A stretch of DNA of 64,000 nucleotides, from NCBI GenBank assembly GCA_018262895.1, contig JADFDJ010000003.1, positions 124,001 to 188,000 on the forward strand, written 5' to 3'. The stretch comes from Methanomassiliicoccus sp. GTDB taxonomy: Archaea > Thermoplasmatota > Thermoplasmata > Methanomassiliicoccales > Methanomassiliicoccaceae. The position numbers were made by a program, and so were the translations under genes. The notes under the pieces were generated by a model, which worked only from the letters and a program-made list of their open reading frames with translations, did not search any database and was not told the DNA's origin. Position 1 is the stretch's first letter, and each line of letters starts with the position of its first letter. Shown piece by piece: positions 1 to 8,984 of this stretch.

Positions 1-1
1 C

Positions 2-271
2 TGCTATGGGATGACGGCGATGTTCGCGACCGCAGCCCTCACTATCATGGGGGTCGATCCTGTCACATCGTTCAGCGGGGCGCTGGCGACCCTGTCCAAC
101 TGTGGGCCGGGGATCGGGGCGTTCGGCCCCACGGAGAGCTACGCATTCCTTCCAGACCTGGGAAAGATAGTGCTGACATTCACCATGTGGGCCGGCAGGT
201 TGGAATTCCTCACGGTCCTGGTGATCTTCCTCCCGGTCTTCTGGAAAGAGCTGCTGAGATATCACGAGTGA
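2..271 (+). CDS. trkH: TrkH/KtrB-type potassium uptake protein, C-terminal fragment
   Basis: The gene enters from the left edge; only the last ~89 residues are here. They carry the end of the fourth pore-loop/helix repeat of the Trk/Ktr K+ translocating subunit: a glycine-rich selectivity-like stretch (LSNCGPGIGAFGP) followed by a membrane helix containing the family's near-terminal M-x-x-GRLE motif. The protein would sit in the cytoplasmic membrane and work with a TrkA-type NAD-binding regulator, not visible here. Start lies outside the window, so length and upstream context are unknown. The 186 bases after it hold no gene I can support. Confidence 0.88.
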   Translation, partial: CYGMTAMFATAALTIMGVDPVTSFSGALATLSNCGPGIGAFGPTESYAFLPDLGKIVLTFTMWAGRLEFLTVLVIFLPVFWKELLRYHE

Positions 272-457
272 GGCGGTTGGACCCTACGGCGGTCAATCTC
301 TTCCCTGATGGGATGAACGGTGACCGGAGCATTCAGAGGACAAGGCTGGATATGGACCGATATCGATGTGTCATGTACTCCAGGAGGTCACTGGATGCGA
401 TGATGATCATATTCTGGCATAACATCCGTTCGCCATGCATAGTGACCCTAACCCGAC

Positions 458-1885
458 CTAGTCCTTCTTGAAAACTCTCTTCATGATGTCCTTGTCCTCA
501 TCATCGATGGCCTTGAGAACGAACAGCAGGGCCACGTACACCACGAAGCCCAATCCCACCGCCAGGAACAGGTTAAGATCGGGCAGGAGCAGGAGCAAGG
601 CGGCCATCCCTATACCTGCGAGCGTCGGTCGACCGATGATGGTGATGATCCTGAGCTTGACCACCCTCGTGTATACGAAGTAATACTGGATGGCGTTGGT
701 GATCAGTGTCGCAAGGGTGAACGCGAGGGCGGCCCCGACCGGTCCCAGGAAAGGTATGGTCACTATGCACACCGCGAAGTTCAGAGCAGCCCCTGCAGAT
801 GAGGAGATGGTGCTGAGGTGCATCAGCTTCGCCGCTGCCAGGAGGCTGCCCTGACCGGTGCCGAAGTAGGAGATGGCGAGCACGGGCAGCAGGACCTGCA
901 GAACGATGATCGAGCCCGTTCGGTCCACATACAGAAGTCCGATGATATCGTCCGCCAGGATCATGCCTCCCAGAGTGAGCGGCAGCCCCATGCTGTACAT
1001 GTACTTCATCAGCTTCTCCTGGGCCAACCCGGTCATCTCCGGCGAGGAGCTGTAGAGGCGGGCGATCACGGGGAGGAGCGCCTGCTTGAAGACCGTGGGG
1101 ACGTTGATGAGCGCCGCCACGAGGTTGAAAGCTATGTAGAACAGCGTATTGGCCAGCTCCCCTGCCTCCCGACCGTTCATGCCCCAGACTATGGATAGAA
1201 GGAGGAAACCGTTCAACGCGTAGAACGTGCTCACCAAGCCCACGTTGATGGCGAAGGGGGCGGCCTCCTTCAGTTCCTGCTTTGCCAACTTGAGGTTCAC
1301 ACCCCTAGACGGCCTCACTATGAACTTGCTGCACACCACGTAGGAAAGGAAGACGTAGAGCATGCTGCCGCTGAGGACGACCAGCACAACCGTTTCCAGC
1401 CCAAAGCCCATCAGAACAAGCACGATGGCCAAGGTAACGGTGAAGACCCGCTCCACCAGAGAGGTCATGAGGACATAGTACATCCTTTCGTACGCTGTGA
1501 ACATGGCCGAGAAGGTCTGTGCGATCCAACTCAGGGCTGTTGACAGGGCGATGACCATGTACGCCAAGGCCACCTTGGAAGGCATCTGCTGCAGCAGCAC
1601 CAAGGCCAGGGTCATGAGGATGGCGAGCCCGCCCATCATGCCTCGCAGGAGCAGGATGGTATTGAGCTTCTGGGGGGCGATGGACTTGTTAGGGGCCACA
1701 TCGACGACCAGCTTGAGGCCCAGGCCCAGATCGGCCAAGAGGAAAAGGACGTTGGCGACCGAGAACGCAGAGGTGTAGGTATTGTAGTCCTCCATCAGAG
1801 ATGCGTTCAGGACTATCGAAAGGATCAGCGTAGAGACCTGGCTGATCAGTTGCACCAGTGCCATGGCCAAGGAGTTCTTGGCCAC
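458..1885 (-). CDS. Polysaccharide flippase-like membrane protein (MOP/Wzx superfamily)
   Basis: 475 residues with about 12-14 hydrophobic helices and little else, the usual size and layout of Wzx/RfbX-type lipid-linked oligosaccharide flippases of the MOP superfamily. It probably moves a lipid-linked glycan across the cytoplasmic membrane; the substrate cannot be read from sequence. Start is GTG at 1885, preceded by AAGAGGT. A TATA-like stretch (AATATATTTAA, minus strand, about 1949-1959) lies upstream, in the 76-base gap after the ATP-grasp gene, so the two minus-strand genes may be transcribed together or separately. Family assignment is by hydrophobicity pattern and general resemblance, not by a catalytic motif. 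Confidence 0.7.
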   Translation of the reverse strand: MAKNSLAMALVQLISQVSTLILSIVLNASLMEDYNTYTSAFSVANVLFLLADLGLGLKLVVDVAPNKSIAPQKLNTILLLRGMMGGLAILMTLALVLLQQMPSKVALAYMVIALSTALSWIAQTFSAMFTAYERMYYVLMTSLVERVFTVTLAIVLVLMGFGLETVVLVVLSGSMLYVFLSYVVCSKFIVRPSRGVNLKLAKQELKEAAPFAINVGLVSTFYALNGFLLLSIVWGMNGREAGELANTLFYIAFNLVAALINVPTVFKQALLPVIARLYSSSPEMTGLAQEKLMKYMYSMGLPLTLGGMILADDIIGLLYVDRTGSIIVLQVLLPVLAISYFGTGQGSLLAAAKLMHLSTISSSAGAALNFAVCIVTIPFLGPVGAALAFTLATLITNAIQYYFVYTRVVKLRIITIIGRPTLAGIGMAALLLLLPDLNLFLAVGLGFVVYVALLFVLKAIDDEDKDIMKRVFKKD

Positions 1886-1961
1886 ACCTCTTACCAGGCC
1901 CGTTGGATCACCATCTCTCTGTCGCGAACGGCCTCAAAGTGATGACGTGTTAAATATATTC

Positions 1962-3344
1962 TCATCTGAGGTTGGTCCTTGTCGAGTCTGGACGATGGGT
2001 GATGCTCCCCCGTACCTCTGCATTGGAAGGGGTCGTCGTGGGCACCCGGTCCTCGTCGATCTTCATCCTCAGAAGGTCGTTCATCAGCCTGGCGAGCTTG
2101 GACCCATAGCCGTAGCGAACGAAAAGGGGAGCGGGGTCGTTGAGATCGAAGTAGGCGTTGACGTCGACCTGGAGGCAGGACCGTATCCACTGGAACGTGG
2201 TGATCTCGCCTCGGCGTCGGAGGCGCCAGAAGGAGTCGATGTCATTGAGGCTGTCCCACCACAGGACACCGTCAGGGTAGTCCTCGACAAACGGTGGCGA
2301 TTGCCTCCCGATAAGGTGGTCGTATTGGTAGAGGACCAGAGGCCTTCCTGCCTTGGACTGCAGGGCGTTCGTCTGCCCGGTGCGAGCGTTCATCTCCACC
2401 ATCTTCCACTCCCCGTCCTGCTGGTCCTTCTTGAACTCCACGTAACCTATGCCGCGGTATCCTATGCCTTTCATGTACCTCATGGCGAGCTCGGTCACTT
2501 CTGGCTGATGAGCGCTCTCCACCAATGAGCCGACGCCAAAGCTCGGCGGATATTGCCGCAGCTTATGCCAGCAGAACGATGGTGATTCTTTGCCATGCTC
2601 GTCGAAGAACGCACCCACGCTGTAAAGGTCCCTCCCCGGTGGCCAGATGATCGACTGGACCATCACCTCGTGCCCCGATGCGAAAACTGTGGCCATCCTC
2701 TCTCGGAGCTCCTCGGAGGTGGTGACGATGAATCCCTTGTTAGGAAAGGTGGTGCACCATCTGTGGGAGTACAATGGCTTTATGAACGCGGGGAAGCTGA
2801 TCGTCTTCTCCAACTCCTCCACGTCGCCAGGCCCGGTAGGAAAGTGCGTTTCCGGAACCGGTATGCCCAGACGCACCGCCTCATCGTGCTGGAGGCGCTT
2901 GTTGATCATGGCTTCCCGGACCTTCTCCGGAGGAGTGAGGAAGAGGAAGTGCTCAGAGAGGGCCTTCTCGTTCTGAGAGAGGAAACGGACGGCAGCATCG
3001 GACGCGGGGAAGATGACCCCCATCTGGTCCTGACCCTCTCCGGCCTTAAGAAGTGTCTGAAGGAGCGCCTCGGGATCCTCCTTGGGGTCTTTGGCCACCA
3101 GCTTCCTGACGAACTTGGAGGCGAAACCCGGAGCTTCGGGCCGGCTGTCTATGCCTACGACCGGAACACCCTGGCGGCCCAACGTTCGGGCTACGGCCAG
3201 GCCATTGGCGCCCATGTTGATCACATAAGCTCTCGGCAGATGGTCCTCGGTAATGGTCTGGCCCTCCTTGGATATGGACCGCCCTTTCCGCCTCTTAAAT
3301 CCTGCGACCAGGAAATCAATGGGTGGAGTATAGCTAACGTTCAT
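1962..3344 (-). CDS. ATP-grasp enzyme (carboxylate-amine/thiol ligase type)
   Basis: About 460 residues. Residues ~35-75 form a Rossmann-like preATP-grasp domain (NMGANGLAVARTLGRQGVPV), followed by an ATP-grasp fold with the expected Lys-rich middle part and the metal-binding end (YVEFKKD ... VEMNARTGQ). Such proteins resemble D-aspartate ligase and carbamoyl-phosphate-synthase-like enzymes found in surface-polysaccharide loci; it likely makes an amide or ester bond using ATP. The next gene downstream is a flippase, so a role in cell-surface or glycan modification is a reasonable inference. The ATG at 3344 is the first in frame, but the first ~33 residues look poorly conserved and a later start is possible. 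It is divergent from the methyltransferase at 3397. Confidence 0.75.
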   Translation of the reverse strand: MNVSYTPPIDFLVAGFKRRKGRSISKEGQTITEDHLPRAYVINMGANGLAVARTLGRQGVPVVGIDSRPEAPGFASKFVRKLVAKDPKEDPEALLQTLLKAGEGQDQMGVIFPASDAAVRFLSQNEKALSEHFLFLTPPEKVREAMINKRLQHDEAVRLGIPVPETHFPTGPGDVEELEKTISFPAFIKPLYSHRWCTTFPNKGFIVTTSEELRERMATVFASGHEVMVQSIIWPPGRDLYSVGAFFDEHGKESPSFCWHKLRQYPPSFGVGSLVESAHQPEVTELAMRYMKGIGYRGIGYVEFKKDQQDGEWKMVEMNARTGQTNALQSKAGRPLVLYQYDHLIGRQSPPFVEDYPDGVLWWDSLNDIDSFWRLRRRGEITTFQWIRSCLQVDVNAYFDLNDPAPLFVRYGYGSKLARLMNDLLRMKIDEDRVPTTTPSNAEVRGSITHRPDSTRTNLR

Positions 3345-3396
3345 CGTTATCTATCCCTGCAAAATCCTTATTCGTCCACACCCCCTCTACCGCCTG

Positions 3397-4149
3397 ATGC
3401 CTCCCGGACGGATCGTCGAGGAACAGCTGGCTCGCCAGCGCAGGTGGCTTGGGGACTCCTGGAAATGGCTTTTGAGCACTGTGGTCCTTGAGGGCACGAC
3501 GGCGGGTGCAGAGAGACCAACGGCGTTGGATGTGGGGTGCGGTCCTGGTCTGGTCATGGAGCTCCTGTCCCCCTACCTTGATGTCCAGGGCGTCGACATC
3601 GATCCCGAGGCTGTGAACGCCTGCAGGGCCAGGCATCAGGAGGCCGTGGTGGGTAGGGCCGAGGAGCTACCGTTCGAGGACGGCTCCTTCGATATCGTGT
3701 ACTGTTCGTACCTCCTCCTGTGGGTCGATGATGCGGTGGCGGTGGTGAGGGAGATGGCCCGGGTGGCGAGGACCTGGGTCCTGTGCCTTGCGGAGCCAGA
3801 TTACTGCGGACGCATAAGCTACCCACCGGAGGTCTCGGTCATCGACGATGCCCTGGTCAAGGGGTTAAGAAGGCTGGGTGCGGATCCGAAGATGGGGCGA
3901 AGGCTGCCTGGCATTTTCTCCCAGTGCAGCCTTGTGCCCACCGCGGGCACTTTCGCCGGCATGTGGGCGGCCGGACGGATGAGGGAGGAGGCGGACCGCG
4001 AGTGGGAGGAGATCGTCCACCTAACGACAGACATCTTGGGGCGTGAAAGGAGGATCGAGCTGAAGCGGGCGTGGGACCGCGCGGTGGCGGAGGGAACGCT
4101 AGTTCAGTACAACCCCGTGTTCTATGCCCTGTCCAAGAAGGAGCGCTGA
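3397..4149 (+). CDS. Class I SAM-dependent methyltransferase
   Basis: 250 residues with the class I Rossmann methyltransferase signature: motif I LDVGCGPGLVMELL (around residue 48), an acidic residue ending strand 2 (QGVDIDPEAV), and motif IV region (FDIVYCSYLLLWVDD) as in the UbiE/Methyltransf_11 group. The methyl acceptor is unknown. It starts 52 bases from the divergent ATP-grasp gene and ends 5 bases from the convergent radical SAM gene, so it is probably monocistronic. No secretion signal. Confidence 0.82.
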   Translation: MPPGRIVEEQLARQRRWLGDSWKWLLSTVVLEGTTAGAERPTALDVGCGPGLVMELLSPYLDVQGVDIDPEAVNACRARHQEAVVGRAEELPFEDGSFDIVYCSYLLLWVDDAVAVVREMARVARTWVLCLAEPDYCGRISYPPEVSVIDDALVKGLRRLGADPKMGRRLPGIFSQCSLVPTAGTFAGMWAAGRMREEADREWEEIVHLTTDILGRERRIELKRAWDRAVAEGTLVQYNPVFYALSKKER

Positions 4150-4153
4150 CCGT

Positions 4154-5500
4154 TCAGGAGTCCCCGCGGTCCCAGCAAGCTCGGCTCCCCATCTTCCTGG
4201 AGAGGGGGCAGCCCCCGCCGCAGGTGTCCAGGAGGGGGCATTCCGAGCACTTCTCCTCCACGTACATCCTGCCCCTGATCTCCTTGCACAGTTCATGTTT
4301 CCATATGTACTCCCACGGGTCCTTCAGTATATTCCCCAGGGGACAATAGTAGCTCTGGCAGGGGAGGACCGTGCCGTCCGGCTCCACCGCCATGTTGATG
4401 GAGCAGGCCGTGCACTGCTTGATGCCCAGGCCGAGGTTGATGGGGTTCAGCTCGCAGTACGGTGTGGGGGTGTACCAGACCATACGCACCCCGGCCTCCT
4501 CGGCCAGCAGGCTGAGCTTTGTGAGTAGTTCCTGCAGGACAGGATAGGCCACACCCTCGGTCTCCTTCCCCTTCCCGGAGCGGATGACGCTGTTGAAGGC
4601 GATGTTCTTAACGCCCAGGCCGATGAGGAACCTCATCGTCTCCAGAACATCCTCTTGGTTGGTACCCATGATGGTGGTGTTCGTGCTGACGTACAGGTCC
4701 TCCTTCAGCGACGCTCTCAGGCCCTCGATCGTCTCCCTCCAGGCCCCCGGCGCTCCCGATAGGCGGTCGTGCACATCCTCGCGGTGGGATATGACCGTGA
4801 TCTGAACATGGTCCAGGCCCATTTCCACCAGGTCCTTGAGGTATCCCGGGGCGCTGAGGTTTCGACCGTTGGTGACCAGGCCGGTTACCTGGCCGTAGCT
4901 CTCGGAGCGGGCTATCAGCCTGCCCAGATAGGGTACGAGCGTTGGCTCTCCCCCGGTGAACACCACGTGGGGAATGCCGAGCTGCCAGGTCCGGGCGATG
5001 ACCTTCATCCACCTGTCCTCGTCCAGCTCCTTCATGTCCCGAGGCTCGTTGTAGCAGTGGGCGCAGACGTTCTGGCAGCGGTAGGTGAGGGCCAGGTCCA
5101 TGCGGTAGGGGGCGGGGAAGTCGTCCGCGCCTATGGTGGGCCGGTCCGTCCCGATGGTCTCCATGATGCTGGTCTCACCGTGCATGAAGCGCACCAGCTG
5201 ATCGGATATGCGGGAGTAGTGCTCCGATGCGGTGGAACGGTCCAGGCCCCTGTAGCGGTGGCCCATGTAGCGGAACATGTCCTCCTCGGTGCGGCCCTCC
5301 AGGAGGCATCTCATGTAGTCCAGCGCCGTACCGTTCAGCTCTACCAGCTGCGAGGCGTCGATTATCAGTATGCCCTTCTGCTTGGAGTCCACCCTGAGGT
5401 GGAACCGGTGATGGGCCAGCGATCCCTTGCCGTCATAACGGAAGACGCCCTGGGGAAGTCCCCGGCCCACCAGCTCGGACCAGCGCTGAGATAGGGTCAT
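4154..5500 (-). CDS. Radical SAM/SPASM protein with PqqD-like N-terminal domain
   Basis: 448 residues. Residues ~35-100 resemble a PqqD/RRE-like recognition domain (ILIIDASQLVELNGTALDYM). The radical SAM core has Cys142-x3-Cys146-x2-Cys149 and a SAM-binding GGEPT at ~183-187. The C-terminus is a SPASM domain with many cysteines (363, 366, 381, 386, 418, 421, 427, 431, 442), including a C-x2-C-x5-C-x3-C run at 418-431, which would hold auxiliary Fe-S clusters. This domain order is typical of enzymes that modify peptides or proteins. Its ATG overlaps the stop of the preceding gene (TGATG) and its ribosome site GGAGGTG lies inside the codons for that protein's last residues. The upstream protein, with a (Cys-Ala)6 tail, is the obvious candidate substrate. 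A more upstream TTG start is less likely. Confidence 0.85.
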   Translation of the reverse strand: MTLSQRWSELVGRGLPQGVFRYDGKGSLAHHRFHLRVDSKQKGILIIDASQLVELNGTALDYMRCLLEGRTEEDMFRYMGHRYRGLDRSTASEHYSRISDQLVRFMHGETSIMETIGTDRPTIGADDFPAPYRMDLALTYRCQNVCAHCYNEPRDMKELDEDRWMKVIARTWQLGIPHVVFTGGEPTLVPYLGRLIARSESYGQVTGLVTNGRNLSAPGYLKDLVEMGLDHVQITVISHREDVHDRLSGAPGAWRETIEGLRASLKEDLYVSTNTTIMGTNQEDVLETMRFLIGLGVKNIAFNSVIRSGKGKETEGVAYPVLQELLTKLSLLAEEAGVRMVWYTPTPYCELNPINLGLGIKQCTACSINMAVEPDGTVLPCQSYYCPLGNILKDPWEYIWKHELCKEIRGRMYVEEKCSECPLLDTCGGGCPLSRKMGSRACWDRGDS

Positions 5501-7167
5501 CAGCGTCCACCTCCTGCACAAGCGCAGGCACAGGCACAGGCGCAGGCGCAGCTGTGACCGCCGCCCCCGCCGCGGTACCCGCTGCTGGACGCGGAGGTGA
5601 TGGGGATGGGGTTGGTGCGGGAGACCACCTGCCCAGTAAGGCCTCGCAGGTCATTGACGACGTTCTTGCCTGCGTCCCTCACCTTGTCCACATAGTCCTG
5701 GGCCAGGTTCTTTCCCGAGGATGTGCCTGCAAGAGGGTACCCGTTGACCGTCCGGCCAGTCGTGGGTATGTTGACGGGGAGGGGGAACACCGTCCTCCTC
5801 ATCCTCCCTTCATAGTTCTTGTCGAGCATCATCCACTCGTTGCTCTGCTGCAGCACCGAAGCGAACTCCTCCGGCGTCTGGGCATCGGTCACCTGCTTCC
5901 ACGCCTGGTCTACGATGGAGCTGTAGTAGGTCTTGGTGACGTTGACATCGAAGCCTTCCAGCTTCTTCGTGGTCGCCTTGATCAGGCCCACGAGGCAGTC
6001 CCGCAGGGCGTTGCGAACCACCTTCCCATCCTTTCCGATGGCCTTCAGATATTCCGTTTCGTACGTATGCTCTCCCACCTCCGTGAGCTTCTGGAGCTGC
6101 ATGGGGTAGCTCTCATCGACCACCCGGACCATCTTCTTCCTGAGCAGGCCGAAAAGGATCATGGTGGCTACGTTCTCCAGCGGTCTCTCGAGAACGACGG
6201 CGGCCTCCACCGCGGTGAGGTCCCGGCGGGGTCCCGCCCCCACCACGCTCAGCTTGGGCTCGAAGTAGTCCATTCTGCGCTTTGAGGCTCCCCGGAGAGC
6301 TGCGACGAAGATGGAGATGAACATGGCCACAAACATGATAGGAAACAGAAGGACGAAGAGCACGCCTAGGTCCTCGAAGAGGTCGCCACCGCCAGTATTA
6401 AGGTCTGGATTGGTCGAAGGATCATAGTACACGGCCACTTGGCTGGCCGGGAAACCAGCCCCAATGTCGTAGGCTCCGATGGACTGGGAGGCGGGATCCA
6501 CGTCAACGGCCTCCCAGGTGGCTACCATCCTTCCTATCTCGCTGTCCATGTACAGACCGTCGAAAGGCTGGTTTGTGAGCCATACAACCTCCGATGGATC
6601 GGTCAGGCTCTCGGGCAGGATGACGGAAGCATTAAGGATGCCGGTGTTGCCGTTCTGGTATTCAGGGTCGAACCATGTGGGTGTGAACTTGACGCCCGCC
6701 TGTCCCTCCTGATTGGGATTGGAGTAGATCATATGGGGATTGTTGATGTGGAAAAGAAGGGTGAACGATCCTCCGCCCTGGATGGCGCTGATGGTGCTCG
6801 GTAACAGGTCCACCGCCACCCCGATATCTATCCATGGAGAGGTGTATGGCGTGCGGGTGCCCTGCTCCGCTCCATCGACGATCACCTTGGCGGTCGCCGT
6901 GGAAAGGTCGTACAGGGAATTGGGCATGCCGATGTCTACACCGTCCAGATAGCCAACATCGGTGAAATGGATGAGGTAATCGATGTCCACGCTCCCATCC
7001 TGCAGCACCGTGACGTTCACTCTCTCCTCCGCCACGGAGAAGGAGTAGTCCGCTGCGGCCGCCTGCCCCACAGGGCCGGCGAACGAGGCGACCGATGCTA
7101 CCAGGGCGAGAGTGAAGAGGACGGCCAAGGCCGCTCGTGGGAGAGGGAACGGCCGATGACCTACCAT
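5500..7167 (-). CDS. DUF2207-like membrane protein ending in a (Cys-Ala)6 tail
   Basis: 555 residues starting at ATG 7167, preceded by GGAGG. Residues 1-34 are a signal peptide/anchor (LAVLFTLALVASVASFAG, then AAAA). A beta-rich exported domain follows, then one strong membrane segment (LFVLLFPIMFVAMFISIFVA) near residue 280, a soluble, probably cytoplasmic, C-terminal region, a glycine-rich linker and the tail HS(CA)6GGGR. The layout resembles DUF2207-type membrane proteins; no catalytic motif is apparent. With one signal and one membrane helix the Cys tail is predicted to face the cytoplasm, where the adjacent radical SAM enzyme could reach it. The gene overlaps the zinc-ribbon gene upstream by 7 bases and the radical SAM gene downstream by 1 base. 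That the tail is modified is inference. Confidence 0.75.
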   Translation of the reverse strand: MVGHRPFPLPRAALAVLFTLALVASVASFAGPVGQAAAADYSFSVAEERVNVTVLQDGSVDIDYLIHFTDVGYLDGVDIGMPNSLYDLSTATAKVIVDGAEQGTRTPYTSPWIDIGVAVDLLPSTISAIQGGGSFTLLFHINNPHMIYSNPNQEGQAGVKFTPTWFDPEYQNGNTGILNASVILPESLTDPSEVVWLTNQPFDGLYMDSEIGRMVATWEAVDVDPASQSIGAYDIGAGFPASQVAVYYDPSTNPDLNTGGGDLFEDLGVLFVLLFPIMFVAMFISIFVAALRGASKRRMDYFEPKLSVVGAGPRRDLTAVEAAVVLERPLENVATMILFGLLRKKMVRVVDESYPMQLQKLTEVGEHTYETEYLKAIGKDGKVVRNALRDCLVGLIKATTKKLEGFDVNVTKTYYSSIVDQAWKQVTDAQTPEEFASVLQQSNEWMMLDKNYEGRMRRTVFPLPVNIPTTGRTVNGYPLAGTSSGKNLAQDYVDKVRDAGKNVVNDLRGLTGQVVSRTNPIPITSASSSGYRGGGGGHSCACACACACACAGGGR

Positions 7168-7529
7168 TTGGGGGCCTCCTCCATGGCGTAGACGCTCCCG
7201 CAGTAGGGGCACTTCACCACGATGCCTCCCTTGACGATGCTGAGGTCCTTATCAGAGAGCGGGGCACCGCACGAGCGGCAGGTCATCTGCTTCTGCTCCA
7301 GTGTGCCTGAACCGCTCATCTGAACGTTGAAGGTCTGGTTGATGAGCTTGGGCTGGGCGGCCTCGATCTTGTCGCTCCGGTACACAAAGAAGAGGAGCGC
7401 CCCCGCCATCACCAGCATGATGGCCCCGGTGATCAGGTTGATGGTGCCCCAGGCGATGATGAATATGCCGCCCAACAGAATGAGGAATATGGCCACAAAT
7501 ATCAGCACGCCGCTCAGTATCTTGTTCAT
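7161..7529 (-). CDS. Small membrane protein with C-terminal zinc ribbon
   Basis: 122 residues: two hydrophobic helices (about residues 5-27 and 31-50), a polar linker, then a zinc ribbon CRSCGAPL ... CPYCGSVY with two CxxC pairs. Such proteins are common in archaea and have no defined reaction. It is the first gene of a three-gene minus-strand unit: it overlaps the next gene by 7 bases, which is overlapped in turn by the radical SAM gene. Start ATG 7529 precedes an uninterrupted first helix. It may anchor or recruit the membrane complex formed with the next gene product; that is inference from position only. Confidence 0.75.
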   Translation of the reverse strand: MNKILSGVLIFVAIFLILLGGIFIIAWGTINLITGAIMLVMAGALLFFVYRSDKIEAAQPKLINQTFNVQMSGSGTLEQKQMTCRSCGAPLSDKDLSIVKGGIVVKCPYCGSVYAMEEAPKW

Positions 7530-7589
7530 TCAAGCTCCCGGATATGCGAATCATATATCCAGATAATAAAGGGATGTGAGCCTGGTGAG

Positions 7590-8468
7590 CTATCCCGTTC
7601 TCAAACCGGTCAGCCTCTCGCTCACCTCCCACAGCATTCTGGCCTCCTCCATGTCGTATAATGCGGGGGCAGGCCTCCTCGACCTCATTCCGGAAAAGCA
7701 CTGACCGGTCAAGCCCTCGGCCTCGGGTGAGGCCGCCAGATGGATCGTTGTTCTAACTCCCGACCTCCAGCTTAGCTCGAAGGGGCGCACGGCCACCATG
7801 TCCAGATGTGCCATCCCTCCGGCCTCGATTCCGAACCTTGTCCGCCCCGCCCTGTTTTCTACGAAGTTGGCGGTCACTCCCGACCCCTGCAAACGCTGGG
7901 CAAGCTCGTAGGTGAAGAGGATGTTGGCGAGCTTTGCCTGCCCGCATGCTCTGGACGGCGAGTACCCTCTATCCAGCATCAGATCGTCCAGGTTTAGGGA
8001 GCCCGCGGGATGAGGTGTCGAGGAGACCGTGATTATCCTAGATGGAGCGGAGGACCTAAGGGCGTCCAAAAGCAGGTTGGTCAGAAGGAAAGGGGCGAGA
8101 TGGTCCACGGCAAAAGTGCGTTCGTACCCATCCGCGGTCACCTCCCGTTCATGGGCCACCGTCCCCACGTTATTGATGAGAACGTCGATGCGATTTGGCT
8201 CGGCCATGATCTCTGCTGCTGAACGCCTCACCTCCGTCATTGAGGAGTGGTCTGCCGTCAGGGACCTGAGTATGGAGTCGGGGGAGTTCCTAATCAAACT
8301 CTCTGCCACTGATGACAGCTGCACCTTGTCCCCGCCCACGAGGACAAGGGACGCTCCCATCCTCGCCAAACCCTCTGCTGTTGCTCTGCCAAATGCTGTG
8401 GTGGCCCCCGTGATGACTACGATCTTGCCTCTCATAGCCCTGCTCTCGGCCATCATGAACACATCCAT
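7590..8468 (-). CDS. SDR-family oxidoreductase with Cys in place of the catalytic Tyr
   Basis: About 292 residues from ATG 8468. The Rossmann motif is TGATTAFGRATA, the structural NNVG is present, and so is the active-site Ser (TVSST). The best match is the retinol-dehydrogenase-like branch of classical short-chain dehydrogenases. At the YxxxK site the sequence is ACGQAK: the Lys is kept (residue ~179), but the catalytic Tyr is Cys (~175, codon TGC where TAC is expected). The enzyme may be inactive, altered, or damaged by one transition. A TATA-like GAAATATTA about 27 bases upstream fits a leaderless transcript from 8468; ATG 8525 is an alternative. Substrate unknown. Confidence 0.8.
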   Translation of the reverse strand: MDVFMMAESRAMRGKIVVITGATTAFGRATAEGLARMGASLVLVGGDKVQLSSVAESLIRNSPDSILRSLTADHSSMTEVRRSAAEIMAEPNRIDVLINNVGTVAHEREVTADGYERTFAVDHLAPFLLTNLLLDALRSSAPSRIITVSSTPHPAGSLNLDDLMLDRGYSPSRACGQAKLANILFTYELAQRLQGSGVTANFVENRAGRTRFGIEAGGMAHLDMVAVRPFELSWRSGVRTTIHLAASPEAEGLTGQCFSGMRSRRPAPALYDMEEARMLWEVSERLTGLRTG

Positions 8469-8567
8469 TGATGTGTTAGCAGAGCAGTAATATTTCATTC
8501 GTTCAGAGCTGGTATTATGCGTCATGAACGATTCCGCAAGTGGTTCCTTGAGAGCTAGTTCCTCTGG

Positions 8568-8840
8568 TCAGGGGGCCCTCTCCGTTCTGCCAAAATGCAG
8601 CTTCAGGCCTACCAGGCACAAGTTCAGGGTCAGGGCGATGGCGTTCCAGATGATTATCGGAAGGTCATCGGTCAGGAGGCCGTAGATCAGCCAGAGGAAC
8701 ATCCCCACGCTGAGAAGCATGGGCATCAACAGAGACACCTCGCCCATCTTTCTCTCGCGCAAGCTCTTGACTATCTGGGGCACAAACCCTACTGTCGTGA
8801 GCAGACCTGCCGCCAGTCCGAGCATGAGCCAACCGTCCAT
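8568..8840 (-). CDS. SemiSWEET / PQ-loop family transporter
   Basis: 90 residues with three membrane helices and the PQ-loop motif GFVPQIVKSLR followed by MGEVSLLMPML, the usual size and pattern of SemiSWEET half-transporters (MtN3/PQ-loop), which dimerise to move small solutes such as sugars. The substrate cannot be told from sequence. It precedes the SDR gene on the same strand but is separated by about 100 bases, so it probably has its own promoter. The 144 bases between it and the divergent ferredoxin gene must hold both promoters. Confidence 0.82.
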   Translation of the reverse strand: MDGWLMLGLAAGLLTTVGFVPQIVKSLRERKMGEVSLLMPMLLSVGMFLWLIYGLLTDDLPIIIWNAIALTLNLCLVGLKLHFGRTERAP

Positions 8841-8984
8841 CAGGAAGGTGAACGTGACCCGTGCCTATTTACTTTCCATGCTCCTCCCGTTCATAGCCGG
8901 ATGAGGTGACGTGCGAGATGGTCTTGCATCACAGTGAGGGAATTCCTTAATGTACAGATAGCGCATCGTTCGAACGGCGATACC

